A DNA stretch of 64,000 nt from NCBI RefSeq assembly GCF_014170305.1, contig NZ_LZZT01000007.1, positions 1 to 64,000 on the forward strand, written 5' to 3'. Every line of letters begins with the position of its first letter. The first letter of the stretch is position 1. Shown piece after piece: positions 43,581-54,628 of this stretch. The DNA is from Achromobacter sp. UMC71 (GTDB lineage: Bacteria; Pseudomonadota; Gammaproteobacteria; Burkholderiales; Burkholderiaceae_B). The notes under the pieces were generated by a model. It saw nothing but the letters and a program-made list of their open reading frames with translations. It did not search any database and was not told the origin of the DNA. Made by a program: the position numbers and the translations under genes.

Positions 43581-44465
43581 ATGATCAAAGAATTCAAGAC
43601 CTTCATCGCGGTGGCGCGGGACGGCACCTTCACCGGCGCGGGCGCCCAGCTGGGCCTGACCCAGTCGGCCGTCAGCGCGCAGATCAAGCGGCTGGAGGAA
43701 TACCTGGGGGTGTCGCTGTTCGACCGCGGCGCGCGCGCGGCGACGCTGAACGCGCAGGGCCGCGAGATGCTGCCGCAGGCCGAGGAACTGGTGGCGATGG
43801 CCGAGCGCATGGCGGCCACGGCGGGGGCGGGCCACGTGAGCGGGTCGCTGCGCATCGGCGCCATCGCTTCGGTGCAGCAGGACCTGCTGGTGCGGGCGCT
43901 GGGGGAATTCCGGGCGGGGTATCCGGACGTGCGGGTGCGCATCGTGCCGGGCGTGTCGCTGTCCTTGCTGGGCCAGGTGGACGCTGGCGAAGTGGACATG
44001 GCGCTCTTGATCCGCCCGCCGTTCGCCCTGCCGCCCGAGCTGGGCTGGCAGCCGTTGCTGCGCGAAGAGGTGGTGCTGGCGATGCCGGAAGCGATGCCGC
44101 CGGCGCCGTGGCGCGAACTGCTGGCGACGCAGCCGTTCATCCGCTACGACCGGGCGTCGTTCGGCGGACGCGTGGTGGACCTGTTCCTGAAGAAGCAGCG
44201 CATCACGGTGCACGAGGCGGTGGAACTCGACGAGATCGAGGCGATCGCCAACATGGTGCGGCACGGGTTGGGGGTGGGGCTGCTGCCGCGGCTGCGCGGG
44301 TTGAACCTGGACGGATTGCGGCTGGTGCCGCTGGGCGAGGCGGCGTTTCATCGCGAGATCGGCATCATCGGGCGCTTGCCGTTCGACGCGGGCAGCGTTG
44401 GAGGGAAAATGGCGGAATGCTTGGTGCGGGCCGCTGCCGCGCCATTGACGGGCAAGGAGAAGTAG
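43581..44465 (+). CDS. LysR-family transcriptional regulator
   Basis: 294 residues. Winged helix at the N-terminus (FKTFIAVARDGTFTGAGAQL, then TQSAVSAQIKRLEEYLG), and a substrate-binding domain ending near residue 285. The ATG at 43581 lies inside the palindrome TTGATCATGATCAA; an ATG at 43536 would add 15 atypical residues. It diverges from the VOC-pxp operon across a 140-base A/T-rich gap, the classical LysR layout. It is followed directly by an HD-hydrolase gene with no gap. Confidence 0.9.
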   Translation: MIKEFKTFIAVARDGTFTGAGAQLGLTQSAVSAQIKRLEEYLGVSLFDRGARAATLNAQGREMLPQAEELVAMAERMAATAGAGHVSGSLRIGAIASVQQDLLVRALGEFRAGYPDVRVRIVPGVSLSLLGQVDAGEVDMALLIRPPFALPPELGWQPLLREEVVLAMPEAMPPAPWRELLATQPFIRYDRASFGGRVVDLFLKKQRITVHEAVELDEIEAIANMVRHGLGVGLLPRLRGLNLDGLRLVPLGEAAFHREIGIIGRLPFDAGSVGGKMAECLVRAAAAPLTGKEK

Positions 44466-45059
44466 ATGGGATCGATGGCGTTGGAGAAGCAGCTGGGCTT
44501 CCTGCGGGAAATCGACCGGCTGAAATCGGTGCTGCGGCAGTCGCCGCTGCTGGATGCCAGCCGCAAGGAGAATTCCGCGGAACATTCCTGGCACCTGGCG
44601 GTGTATGCGCTGGTGCTCAGCGAGTACGCTTGCGGCCCGGTGGACACGGGGCGGGTGATGCGGATGCTGTTGCTGCACGACGTGGTGGAGATCGACGTCG
44701 GCGATTTTCCGATCCACGGCGGCACTTGCGCGCAGGCGCAGGCCGAGCTTGAGGACGCGGCGGCGCTGCGCTTGTTCGGGTTATTGCCGGCTGCGCAGGG
44801 CGACGAATTCCTGGCGCTGTGGCGCGAGTTCGAGCGGGCCGAGACCGAGGACGCGAAGTTCGCCAAGGCGCTGGATCGGTTCCAGCCTCTGCTGATCAAT
44901 GTGTTTACCGGGGGCGGCACGTGGACGGAGAGCGGCGTGTCGATGGAGCAGGTGTTGTCGCGGTATGGCGCGGTTATCCAGCGCGGCGCGCCGGCGCTGT
45001 GGGCCGTATGCGAGCGCTGGGTCACGGGGCACTTCGCCGGACGGCCGGAATCGGCATAG
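44466..45059 (+). CDS. HD-domain hydrolase (YfbR/HDDC2-like)
   Basis: 197-residue metal-dependent phosphohydrolase. The HD motif is complete: H40 in SAEHSWH (38-43), H71-D72 in LLLHDVVEID and a later aspartate in ALDRFQPLL. The length and the EHSWH/HDVVE combination resemble 5'-deoxynucleotidases of the YfbR/HDDC2 group. The ATG directly follows the LysR stop, with AGGAG in the regulator's last codons, so it is translated together with it. Confidence 0.85.
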   Translation: MGSMALEKQLGFLREIDRLKSVLRQSPLLDASRKENSAEHSWHLAVYALVLSEYACGPVDTGRVMRMLLLHDVVEIDVGDFPIHGGTCAQAQAELEDAAALRLFGLLPAAQGDEFLALWREFERAETEDAKFAKALDRFQPLLINVFTGGGTWTESGVSMEQVLSRYGAVIQRGAPALWAVCERWVTGHFAGRPESA

Positions 45060-45089
45060 GCACCCAGCGGTGCAACGCAATAGCGAAAA

Positions 45090-45113
45090 AAAGGGGACCC
45101 GCGGGTCCCCTTT
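45090..45113. terminator. Bidirectional intrinsic terminator
   Basis: AAAGGGGACCC and GGGTCCCCTTT form a self-complementary stem around a GC-centred loop, with A-run on the left and T-run on the right. It lies between the convergent HD-hydrolase and serA genes. Confidence 0.9.
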
Positions 45114-45125
45114 GTCTTGGTTGGC

Positions 45126-46325
<1,200 letters not shown>

Positions 46326-46360
46326 GACTGCCAGGGGTCGGGTGAGAAATGCGTTTTATT

Positions 46361-46389
46361 TATTGTGGCGCATTTTTGCTGCAGTGCAA
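46361..46389 (-). promoter_or_regulatory. Probable serA promoter
   Basis: On the minus strand TTGCAC (46389-46384) and ACAATA (46366-46361) are separated by 17 bases. The predicted transcript would start about 30 bases before the serA ATG. The -10 box sits between the arms of an inverted repeat AAATGCG/CGCATTT (46347-46375 region) that could be an operator. Confidence 0.55.
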
Positions 46390-46447
46390 GGAGTAGCCAT
46401 TGGCCCGTTGTGGATGAATTGTTTCAGGGGCGCCGCGGCCCGTTCTG

Positions 46448-46918
46448 TCAACGATACGCCTGGAAGACCTTGGCGCCACCGCGTTTGTCCACCAGCAGGA
46501 CGTCGTGCGGGGTCTTGCGGCCGCCGTACTCGGGGCCGTCCATGCCGGGCGACCCCAGGGGCATGCCCGGGGCGGCCAGGCCGGCGGCGTCGGGCTTTTC
46601 GAGCAGCAGGCGGCGCACGTCGCTGGCCGGCACATGGCCTTCGATGGCGTAGCCGTCGATAAGGGCGGTGTGGCAGGAGCCGTAGTCGGCCATGCCGGCG
46701 TTGCGGCGCACCGGGCCGGTGTCCTGGACGTCGTGGGTGATGACCTCGAAGCCGTTGTCGCGCATGTGTTTGACCCAGTCCTCGCAGCAGCCGCAGGTGG
46801 GGGTCTTCCAGACCTGGACCTTGGCGGCGGGCTGCGCCAGGGCGAAGGCGGGGGCGTACAAGGGCAGGGACAGGGCCGCGGCCAGGATCAGGCGGCGGGT
46901 GGGGGCGATTTTTTTCAT
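46448..46918 (-). CDS. DUF411 metal-binding protein of the copper locus
   Basis: 156 residues with a signal peptide (to about ALAQ, residue 29). The mature protein is a small thioredoxin-like DUF411 domain. The cluster C42-G-C44-C45 in KTPTCGCCEDWVKHM and a second cysteine in MADYGSCHTALIDGY are conserved in the family and could bind Cu(I). It is last in the copper operon, 25 bases after copB. The ribosome-binding site is GGAG 4 nt before the ATG. Confidence 0.88.
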   Translation of the reverse strand: MKKIAPTRRLILAAALSLPLYAPAFALAQPAAKVQVWKTPTCGCCEDWVKHMRDNGFEVITHDVQDTGPVRRNAGMADYGSCHTALIDGYAIEGHVPASDVRRLLLEKPDAAGLAAPGMPLGSPGMDGPEYGGRKTPHDVLLVDKRGGAKVFQAYR

Positions 46919-46943
46919 GGGGCTCCGTTGCCAGTCAATAGAG

Positions 46944-47903
46944 TCAGAACCAGAAGCGCACGCCGGCCAGCACGGCGGTCTGCGAGCGGCTTTGGCCTGC
47001 ATCGGACGCGTAGTCCGCGGTGCGGCCGAATTTACGTTCAAAGGATACGCCAACATAGGGCGCGAATTCGCGCGTGACTTCGTAACGCAGGCGCAGCGAC
47101 AGGGATCCTTTGGATAGGCCCGAGCCGATGCCGCGTTCGGGATCGTTGCGGCCATAGGCGCTGGCTTCGAGTTCCGGGGTGAAGATCAGGCGCTGGGTCA
47201 GCAGCAGGTCGTACTCGGCTTTCATGGCCAGCGCGGTGCGGCCGGACGGGCCGGCGTAGGCGGTGGTTTCCAGCTCGATGTTGTAGGGCAGCACGCCTTC
47301 GATGCCGATCGCGGCCCAGTTGCGCTTGGGGCCGGTGCCGGCATCGCGCCGCGCGCCCAGTTGCAGGTCCCAGAAGGGCGAGATGGCGTGGCTCCAGAAG
47401 GCCTCGATCCTGGCGTCCGAGCCGCCGCCGCTTTCGCGTTCGCCTTCGCTCTTGAGCACCAGCCGGTTGGTGGCGGTGCCGAACCAGAGGCGGCCATCCC
47501 ATTCCAGCGCATTCTGGCCGTCGCGATTGCGCGACCAGCCGAATTTGTCGAACAGCAGGTGCGACGACGGGGTGTTGTCCATCATGTGCGGATGGATGCC
47601 GTAGCTGTCGTAGCCGCGCGGGCCGGCGCCGTCGCTGGACGGCAGGCTGCCGATGGGCGGCGCGTTCGCTGGCGTGACGGGGGTCATGCCGGGCATGGAC
47701 GAATGATCCATCGGCGCGGGCGCAGCCGGACTCGGGTTGGCCGGGCCAGGGTTCATGCCGGGCATCGAAGCATGATCCATCCCGGCGTGGTCCTGCATGG
47801 ACTGGGCGCGGACCGGGTCGGCCGCCAGGCCGGTCAGCAAGACGGCGGCCAGCGCGGCGTGGCGGAACAAGAAAAGGCGGTTGGGCATGGTCGGGTGTCT
47901 CAT
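46944..47903 (-). CDS. copB: Copper resistance protein B, outer-membrane
   Basis: 319-residue CopB/PcoB-type beta-barrel for copper handling at the outer membrane. After the signal peptide comes a Met/His-rich segment with repeats of MDHASMPGM and MDHSSMPGM (about residues 36-75), typical copper-binding stretches. The barrel ends in VRFWF, with a terminal phenylalanine. GGAG spans the copA stop and lies 6 nt before the ATG, so copA and copB are coupled. Confidence 0.94.
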   Translation of the reverse strand: MRHPTMPNRLFLFRHAALAAVLLTGLAADPVRAQSMQDHAGMDHASMPGMNPGPANPSPAAPAPMDHSSMPGMTPVTPANAPPIGSLPSSDGAGPRGYDSYGIHPHMMDNTPSSHLLFDKFGWSRNRDGQNALEWDGRLWFGTATNRLVLKSEGERESGGGSDARIEAFWSHAISPFWDLQLGARRDAGTGPKRNWAAIGIEGVLPYNIELETTAYAGPSGRTALAMKAEYDLLLTQRLIFTPELEASAYGRNDPERGIGSGLSKGSLSLRLRYEVTREFAPYVGVSFERKFGRTADYASDAGQSRSQTAVLAGVRFWF

Positions 47904-47906
47904 CGC

Positions 47907-49727
47907 CTACTCCACCACCACGGCCCTGAACATGCCGGCTTCCATGTGGTACAGCAGGTGGCAGTGGTAGGCCCAGTGGCCGCGGGCGTCGGCGCTGACG
48001 CGGTAGGACAGGCGCTGCGCGGGGTTGAGCGACAAGGTGTGCTTGCGCACCTGGAAGGCGCCATCGGGCGATTCCAGGTCGCTCCACAGGCCGTGCAGAT
48101 GGATCGGGTGCGTCATCATGGTGTCGTTGACCAGCACGAAGCGCACGCGCTCGCCATGGCGCAACAGGATGGGCTTGGCGTCCGAGAACTTCACGCCGTT
48201 GAACGACCACATGTAGCGTTCCATGTTGCCGGTCAGGTGCAATTCGATTTCGCGGGTGGGCGGGCGATTGTCGGCCGGTTCGCGCACCGAGCGCAGGTCG
48301 GCGTAGGTCAGCACCCGGCGGCCGTTGTTGCGCAGGCCGATGCCGGGGTCGTCCAGGCGCGTGGACACGACGTCGGGCAGCATGGAATTGCCGGGGCCGC
48401 GTTCGGCCGGATAAGGGTGCTTGACCTCGACCATGCCGCCCTGGTCGGCCCCGGCGCCGTGGCTGCCGCCGTGGTCCATGCCGGGCATGGCGCCGTGGTT
48501 CATGCCTGCCATGGCGCCCGCGCCGGCCGGCTGCGTGCCATGGCCCATCGCGGCGTGATCCATGCCGGCCATGTCCTGGCCGCCTGCGGGCATGTCGTGC
48601 TTCATGCCCATGTCCATCATGCCCAGCAGTTGCACCCGGTCCAATTCCGGCACGGCGGCCTGCATGCCGGCACGCGGCGCGAGCGTCGCGCGGGCATAGC
48701 CGGACCGGTCCATGGCCTGTGAGAAGATCGTGTACGCGCGGTCTTCGGACGGTTCGACGATGACGTCGTAGGTTTCGGCCACGGCGATGCGCAGCTCCTC
48801 GACCTCCACCGGCCGCACATCCAGGCCGTCGGCGGCCACCACCGTCATCTTCAGGCCCGGAATGCGGACGTCGAAGTAGGTCATGGCCGAGCCGTTGATC
48901 AGGCGCAGGCGGACCCGTTCGCCGGGCTTGAACAACCCGGTCCAGTTGCCCGCCGGCGTGGCGCCGTTGGTCAGGTAGGTATAGGTGGCGCCAGATACGT
49001 CCGCCAGGTCCGACGGGTTCATGCGCATCTGTTCCCACATCAACCGTTCCGACAGCGCGGCGCGCCAGCCCTTTTCGCCGGCCTCGCGCGCCAGGCTTTG
49101 GACGCTGGGCTGGTTGTGGTTGTAGTAGTCGGGCATGGCGCGCAGCTTGTTGAAGACCCGCATCGGGTCTTCGTCGGTCCAGTCCGACAGCAGCACGGTG
49201 TAGTCGCGGTCCGAGGCGATCGGATCGCGCCGCTTGGGGTCGATGACGATGGCGCCGTACAGGCCGGTCTGTTCCTGGAAACCCGAATGGCTGTGGTACC
49301 AGTAGGTGCCGCTCTGGCGCACGTCGAAGCGGTAGGTAAAGGTCTGGCCCGGGTCGATGCCGGCGAAGCTCAGGCCCGGCACGCCGTCCATGTCCGTGGG
49401 CAGCAGGATGCCGTGCCAGTGGATCGAGGTCTGCTCGCGCAGGCGGTTGGTGACGTGCAGCGTCACCGTGTCGCCTTCGCGCCAGCGCAACAGCGGCGCG
49501 GGCACCTGGCCGTTGACGGTGGTGGCGATGCGGGCGGCGCCGGTGTAGTTCACCGGGGTTTCGCCGATCTCCAGGTGGAACTCGGTGCCACGCAGTTCGG
49601 CGGGGCCGGCGGGCGTGGCGGGCACGGCGGCCTGGGCGGCGCGCCAGCCGCCCAGCGCGGCCAGTGCGCCGCCGGCGGCCAGGCCCTGCACGAAGCGGCG
49701 GCGGTTGGGGGCGGGAAGTGAGCGCAT
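47907..49727 (-). CDS. copA: Multicopper oxidase CopA
   Basis: 606-residue periplasmic multicopper oxidase exported by the Tat pathway (NRRRFVQGLAAGG at 8-20). The four copper-binding signatures are complete: HWHG (103-106), HSH (145-147), HPIHLHG (540-546) and HCHLLYHMEAGM (588-599). Between about 370 and 440 lies a Met/His/Gly-rich insert (MDMGMKHDM, QDMAGMDHAAMGHG) that should bind additional Cu(I). It oxidises Cu(I) to the less toxic Cu(II). It follows the cupredoxin gene by 18 bases in the copper operon. Confidence 0.96.
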   Translation of the reverse strand: MRSLPAPNRRRFVQGLAAGGALAALGGWRAAQAAVPATPAGPAELRGTEFHLEIGETPVNYTGAARIATTVNGQVPAPLLRWREGDTVTLHVTNRLREQTSIHWHGILLPTDMDGVPGLSFAGIDPGQTFTYRFDVRQSGTYWYHSHSGFQEQTGLYGAIVIDPKRRDPIASDRDYTVLLSDWTDEDPMRVFNKLRAMPDYYNHNQPSVQSLAREAGEKGWRAALSERLMWEQMRMNPSDLADVSGATYTYLTNGATPAGNWTGLFKPGERVRLRLINGSAMTYFDVRIPGLKMTVVAADGLDVRPVEVEELRIAVAETYDVIVEPSEDRAYTIFSQAMDRSGYARATLAPRAGMQAAVPELDRVQLLGMMDMGMKHDMPAGGQDMAGMDHAAMGHGTQPAGAGAMAGMNHGAMPGMDHGGSHGAGADQGGMVEVKHPYPAERGPGNSMLPDVVSTRLDDPGIGLRNNGRRVLTYADLRSVREPADNRPPTREIELHLTGNMERYMWSFNGVKFSDAKPILLRHGERVRFVLVNDTMMTHPIHLHGLWSDLESPDGAFQVRKHTLSLNPAQRLSYRVSADARGHWAYHCHLLYHMEAGMFRAVVVE

Positions 49728-49745
49728 GGCGGATCCGGGCGGGCG

Positions 49746-50240
49746 CTACTGCACCGACACCGCGCCCTTCATGCCTGCGGCGTAATGGCCGGGCTCCAGG
49801 CAGCCGAAGGACACGGTGCCCGCGCGGTCGAACTTCCAGATGATCTGGCCGCGCTTGCCGGCGTCCAGCGACACGGCGTTGGCTTCCTCGTGGCGCATGC
49901 CGGGGTCCTGCATCATCATGGCGTAATGCGCCTGCAGGTCGGCATCGCTGCCCAGCACCATTTCGTGGCGGATCTTGCCCGAGTTCAGCACGTTGAAGCG
50001 CACGGTCTCGCCGGCCTTGACCTGCACCTGGGCAGGCGTGAAGCGCATGGCGTCGGTCATGTCGATGTCGATGCTGCGCGTGACCCGGGCGGCGTCGCCG
50101 GGCGTGCCGATGGGGGTAGACGCCATGGGCATGGCGTGGCCGGCGTGTTCGCCGTGGGCGCCGGCCGCGAACGCGGGGGCCGTGCCAAGCAGGGCGGCGA
50201 CGGCCGCGGCCAGGGTGATGCGGTGCAATGTGCCTTTCAT
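49746..50240 (-). CDS. copI: Periplasmic cupredoxin of the copper locus (CopI-like)
   Basis: 164 residues with a signal peptide (to about AFAA, residue 26) and a short His/Met-rich start (HGEHAGHAMPM). The cupredoxin fold carries a complete type 1 copper site: H92 (in KIRHEM), C147, H152 and M157 (CLEPGHYAAGM). CopI proteins of this kind support copper tolerance in several Proteobacteria; the assignment rests on motif and neighbours. The ATG at 50240 has AGGGA upstream. Confidence 0.88.
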   Translation of the reverse strand: MKGTLHRITLAAAVAALLGTAPAFAAGAHGEHAGHAMPMASTPIGTPGDAARVTRSIDIDMTDAMRFTPAQVQVKAGETVRFNVLNSGKIRHEMVLGSDADLQAHYAMMMQDPGMRHEEANAVSLDAGKRGQIIWKFDRAGTVSFGCLEPGHYAAGMKGAVSVQ

Positions 50241-50312
50241 GCTGATCCCTTCAAAGGGGTTGACCATGCAGGCACTTTAGGAAAGCCGGGGTGACCCGGT
50301 TCTGTCGCGCGG

Positions 50313-50328
50313 ATTACTTCTTTGTAAT
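50313..50328. promoter_or_regulatory. Inverted repeat ATTAC-N6-GTAAT upstream of the copper structural genes
   Basis: ATTAC-TTCTTT-GTAAT spans the copS stop codon and lies about 75 bases before the cupredoxin start. Spacing and A/T character fit the half-sites bound by CopR/CusR-type regulators. If real, it marks an internal promoter for copI-copA-copB within the larger transcript. Confidence 0.45.
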
Positions 50329-51708
50329 GTTGGACCCGGCGACCGCCGGGCCGCGCAGGGTGATGCCGACCACCGTGCCGCGGTCGCCGCTGGCCGCGTC
50401 GACCTCGCCGCCGTGCATGCGGGCGATGGCGCGCACGATGGCCAAGCCCAGTCCGTGGCCCTCGCTGCGCGGCGCGCGGGCCGGGCCCGAGCGGAAGAAG
50501 CGGTCGAAGATGCGGGGCAGGTCGGCGGCCGGGATCGGCGCGCCGGGGTTGCGCACCTCGACCCGCGCACCCTGCGGCTGCGCCTGGCAGGCCAGCACGA
50601 TTTCACCGCCGCGCGGGGTGGCCTTGATGGCGTTGGAGATCAGGTTGGCCAGCGCGCGGCGGACCAGCCCGGGGTTGGCGGGCACGACGGCGTCGCCCTC
50701 GCAGCGCAGCGCCACGCCGCTTTCTTCCAGCGCGGCTTCGTAGTAGTCGGCCACCCGCCGCGCCTCGGCGGCCAGCGACACCGGCACCTGGTCGGCCGCC
50801 AGTTCACCGCGGTCGGCGCGGGCCAGGAACAGCATGTCGTTGACCAGGGTCTTCAGGTCTTCCAGCGTTTCCAGGTTGGATTCCAGCGCCTCGCGCAGTT
50901 CGTCCGCATCGCGGCCGCTGGACAGCGTGACCTGGGTGCCGTTGATCAGCGTGGCCAGCGGCGTGCGTAGCTCGTGGGCGACGTCGGCGTTGAAGCCCTC
51001 CATCTGCTGGTAGGCGGCCTGTAGCCGCTCCAGCGTGCGGTTGAAGGACAGCACCAGCTCGTGCAGCTCGCGGTCGGTGTCGCGCAGCGGCAGGCGCACC
51101 GCCAGGTTGTCGGGCTGGATGCGCGCGGCCTGTTCCGACAGGCGCCGCGTGGGCGCCATGCTGCGGCGCACGGCCCAGGCCGCCAGCACCACGGTGGCGC
51201 CCACCCACAGCGCGCAGATCAGCGCCAGCGCGGTGCCATAGGCATACAGGAATTGCGAGCTGGTGCGCGTGCTGACCGCCACCGTCAGGTGCGCGCCGGG
51301 CAGGATGCGGTCGTCAACGGCCACGCGCAGGCCGCGCATACGGCTGCCGTCGGCCCGTTGCAGCAGCACTTGCCGATCGGGCAGGGTGTCCAGCGTTTCG
51401 GGCGCATCGCCGCCATATACGGGGTGACCCTGCGCGTCGACGATCCAGATGCCCAGTTGGCTCTGGCCCGTGCGCATGTCGTCGAACGTGGCCGCCAGGT
51501 CGTGCAGGCCGCGCGCGCTGTTCTGCATGTCGATCAGGTGGTTGATCAGCTCCAGCTTGCCGCTGACTTCGGTGATTTCCTGGCGCTCCACTTCGCGCTT
51601 GAGCGCCCAGAACAGCGTCGCGCCGGCCAGGCTGGACACCAGCAGGGCAATGGCGCCCAGCAGCAGGGTCAGGCGCGCCTGCATCGAGCGCATGCGCGGC
51701 GCGGTCAT
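50314..51708 (-). CDS. copS: Heavy-metal sensor histidine kinase
   Basis: 464-residue membrane kinase of the CusS/CopS family. Two transmembrane helices (about 10-32 and 160-185) enclose a periplasmic sensor domain. A HAMP domain follows ([18 protein letters not shown]), then the H-box [16 protein letters not shown] and the ATPase domain ([17 protein letters not shown]). The ATG overlaps the copR stop by 4 bp; a frame open further upstream is antisense-like. Paired with CopR it should sense periplasmic copper. Confidence 0.93.
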   Translation of the reverse strand: MTAPRMRSMQARLTLLLGAIALLVSSLAGATLFWALKREVERQEITEVSGKLELINHLIDMQNSARGLHDLAATFDDMRTGQSQLGIWIVDAQGHPVYGGDAPETLDTLPDRQVLLQRADGSRMRGLRVAVDDRILPGAHLTVAVSTRTSSQFLYAYGTALALICALWVGATVVLAAWAVRRSMAPTRRLSEQAARIQPDNLAVRLPLRDTDRELHELVLSFNRTLERLQAAYQQMEGFNADVAHELRTPLATLINGTQVTLSSGRDADELREALESNLETLEDLKTLVNDMLFLARADRGELAADQVPVSLAAEARRVADYYEAALEESGVALRCEGDAVVPANPGLVRRALANLISNAIKATPRGGEIVLACQAQPQGARVEVRNPGAPIPAADLPRIFDRFFRSGPARAPRSEGHGLGLAIVRAIARMHGGEVDAASGDRGTVVGITLRGPAVAGSNITKK

Positions 51709-52391
51709 TGCCGGGCGGGCTCCGGCCGCGATTCGAGCACGTAGCCCATGCCGCGCACCGTGTGCAGCAGCTTGGCGTCGAACGGATCGTCCAGCTTGCT
51801 GCGCAGCCGCCGCACGGCCACGTCGATGACGTTGGTGTCGCTGTCGAAGTTCATGTCCCACACCTGTTCGGCCAGCGTGGTGCGCGACAGCACCTGGCCC
51901 TGGCGCCGCAGCAGCAGGGCCAGCAGGTTGAATTCCTTGGCGGTCAGGTCCAGCCGCTGGCCGCCGCGGGCGGCCTTGCGGCGCGCCAGGTCCAGCTCCA
52001 GGTCGGCCAGGCGGAACACGGTGGGTTCCTGTGAGCGGCCGCGGCGCAGCAAAGCCTGCACCCGCGCCAGCAGCTCGGAAAACGCAAAGGGCTTGACCAG
52101 ATAGTCGTCGGCGCCGCCTTCCAGTCCGCGCACGCGGTCTTCCACGGCGTCGCGCGCCGTCAGCATCAGGATGGGGGTGTCCTTGCGGGCGCGCACCGAG
52201 GCCAGGATGCCGAAGCCGTCCACGCCCGGCAGCATCACGTCCAGCACGATCAGGTCGTGGTTGCCTTCCAGGGCCAGGTGCAGGCCGTTGACGCCGTCGC
52301 GCGCCAGATCGACGACATGGCTTTGCTCCGACAGCCCTTTTTTCAGGTAGTCGGCCAGTTTGGGTTCGTCTTCGATGACCAGGATGCGCAT
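51705..52391 (-). CDS. copR: Heavy-metal response regulator (OmpR family)
   Basis: 228-residue regulator. The receiver domain has phospho-acceptor D51 ([10 protein letters not shown]) and the switch lysine in [11 protein letters not shown]; the C-terminal OmpR winged helix holds [23 protein letters not shown] and [15 protein letters not shown]. It controls the copper genes downstream. No Shine-Dalgarno sequence is visible before the ATG (only CCGGCC), and a 13-bp hairpin ends 13 bases upstream, so its translation may be weak or regulated. Confidence 0.94.
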   Translation of the reverse strand: MRILVIEDEPKLADYLKKGLSEQSHVVDLARDGVNGLHLALEGNHDLIVLDVMLPGVDGFGILASVRARKDTPILMLTARDAVEDRVRGLEGGADDYLVKPFAFSELLARVQALLRRGRSQEPTVFRLADLELDLARRKAARGGQRLDLTAKEFNLLALLLRRQGQVLSRTTLAEQVWDMNFDSDTNVIDVAVRRLRSKLDDPFDAKLLHTVRGMGYVLESRPEPARQ

Positions 52392-52404
52392 GGCCGGAAA
52401 TTTA

Positions 52405-52434
52405 CCATCCGCGCCGCAAGCGCGGCGCGGATGG
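52405..52434. terminator. 13-bp hairpin between phoR and copR
   Basis: CCATCCGCGCCGC (52405-52417), loop AAGC, GCGGCGCGGATGG (52422-52434), a perfect stem. In the transcribed (minus) direction it follows the phoR stop by 13 bases and is followed by TAAATTTCC. It may end the phoBR transcript or form a leader for copR; there is no room for a separate promoter between it and copR. Confidence 0.6.
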
Positions 52435-52447
52435 CGGCGCGCAGGGA

Positions 52448-53755
52448 TCAGGCCGGCAGGGCGACGGCGATGCGGTCGGGCGGAAAGCGCAGCGCGAACA
52501 GGCTGCCTTTGCCCGGCTCGCTGCTGATGAGCAGCTCGGCGTCGTGGCGCATGGCGATGTGCTTGGTGATGGCCAGGCCCAGGCCCGTGCCGCCGACGGC
52601 GCGCGAACGGCCGCGGTCGACCCGGTAGAAGCGTTCGGTCAGGCGCGGGATGTGGCGGGCGGGGATGCCGATGCCGGTGTCCTGCACGCTATAGCGGCCG
52701 CCGCCGTCGGGCTCGCGTTCCCAGCGTACGGTGATGGTGCCGCCGTCGGGCGTGTAGCGCACGGCGTTGGTCAGCAGGTTCGACAGGGCAGAGGTCAGCT
52801 CGGTTTCGGCGCCCAGCACGTCCAGCGTGTCGTCGATGTGCCATTCCCACACATGGCGTCCGCCGGACAGGGCCTCGATCTGCTGGCGCGCCTTTTGCAG
52901 CAGCGCGCCCATGTTGACCGCGCGCGGGTCGCTGCCCGGCGACGATTCCAGGGTCGACAGCGTCAGCAGGTCTTCGACGATGGCCTGCATGCGCTGGGCC
53001 TGCTCGTGCATCATGTCGATGTACTGCGCGCGCTGTTCGGGCGGCAGGGCGTCGGCCGGCATGTCGCGCAGCGTTTCCAGGAAGCCCGCCAGCACCGTCA
53101 GCGGCGTGCGCAGTTCGTGCGAGACGTTGGCCACGAAATCGCGGCGCGTGGTTTCCAGGCGTTCGATCTGGGTCACATCGCGGGTGATCAGCAGGCGCTG
53201 GTTGCTGGCGTAGGCGGTCAGCTGCATCATCATCAGCCGTTCCTGGCCGTTCTGGCCCAGGCGCACCAGGATCGGGTCGGGCCAGGACGCGCGATGCGCG
53301 TATTCGACGAATTCCGGCGCGCGCAGCAGGTTCAGCAGATTGTGGCCGCGGTCGGCGGGCAGGCGCAGGCCCAGGTGCTGGCGCGCCATGCGGTTGCACC
53401 AGTCGATCTGGAAGTCTTCATTGAGCGTCACCGCGCCGTCCGGCAGGGCCTGGGCGGCCGCCAGCATGCCTTGCATGGTGTCGCGGGTTTCGGTCAGCTC
53501 GCGGGCGCGGGCCCGGGTGTAGCGGTAGAGCGGGGCGAGGATGTCGTCCCAGGGGCCCACCGAGGCGGGCGGGGAGGTGTCCGGGTGTTTGGCCCAGTGG
53601 GAAACCAGATGCAGGCGCCAGCTGCGCCAGAGCAGCATGGCGGCCAGCGAGACGGAAAACACGATCCAGCCCGCCGGGTCTCCAATGAGCCATTGCGCCA
53701 ATAGTGCCACCGCCGCCCACAGGGCGACCAGGAAGAGGGTACGCAGCCAGATCAT
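52448..53755 (-). CDS. phoR: Phosphate regulon sensor kinase PhoR
   Basis: 435-residue kinase with two short N-terminal helices (about 5-45), no large periplasmic domain, a PAS-like region (about 95-195), and the kinase core. H213 lies in [38 protein letters not shown] and [17 protein letters not shown] mark the ATPase domain. This architecture is that of PhoR. It follows phoB by 12 bases. It activates PhoB under phosphate limitation. Confidence 0.95.
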   Translation of the reverse strand: MIWLRTLFLVALWAAVALLAQWLIGDPAGWIVFSVSLAAMLLWRSWRLHLVSHWAKHPDTSPPASVGPWDDILAPLYRYTRARARELTETRDTMQGMLAAAQALPDGAVTLNEDFQIDWCNRMARQHLGLRLPADRGHNLLNLLRAPEFVEYAHRASWPDPILVRLGQNGQERLMMMQLTAYASNQRLLITRDVTQIERLETTRRDFVANVSHELRTPLTVLAGFLETLRDMPADALPPEQRAQYIDMMHEQAQRMQAIVEDLLTLSTLESSPGSDPRAVNMGALLQKARQQIEALSGGRHVWEWHIDDTLDVLGAETELTSALSNLLTNAVRYTPDGGTITVRWEREPDGGGRYSVQDTGIGIPARHIPRLTERFYRVDRGRSRAVGGTGLGLAITKHIAMRHDAELLISSEPGKGSLFALRFPPDRIAVALPA

Positions 53756-53767
53756 CGTGCGGGAGTT

Positions 53768-54466
<699 letters not shown>

Positions 54467-54628
54467 GGCGGATAGGGCACGCTTCTGAGCGCCGGCGCGG
54501 CGCGAACATTGCGATAGTATGGCCGCAATATTTCAGGTATGTGACCGCGGGGCGCTCCATGGGGCCGGCAAGCGGCATCTGGCGGGCTCCCGATAGGCTA
54601 CCATTGAACGATATATCGGGAATTCACC

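Noticed and set aside
47038..49038. Minus-strand 666-codon frame overlapping copA and copB in another frame
   Set aside because: Its Gly/His/Arg-rich text is the frame-shifted reading of the Met/His-rich copper genes.
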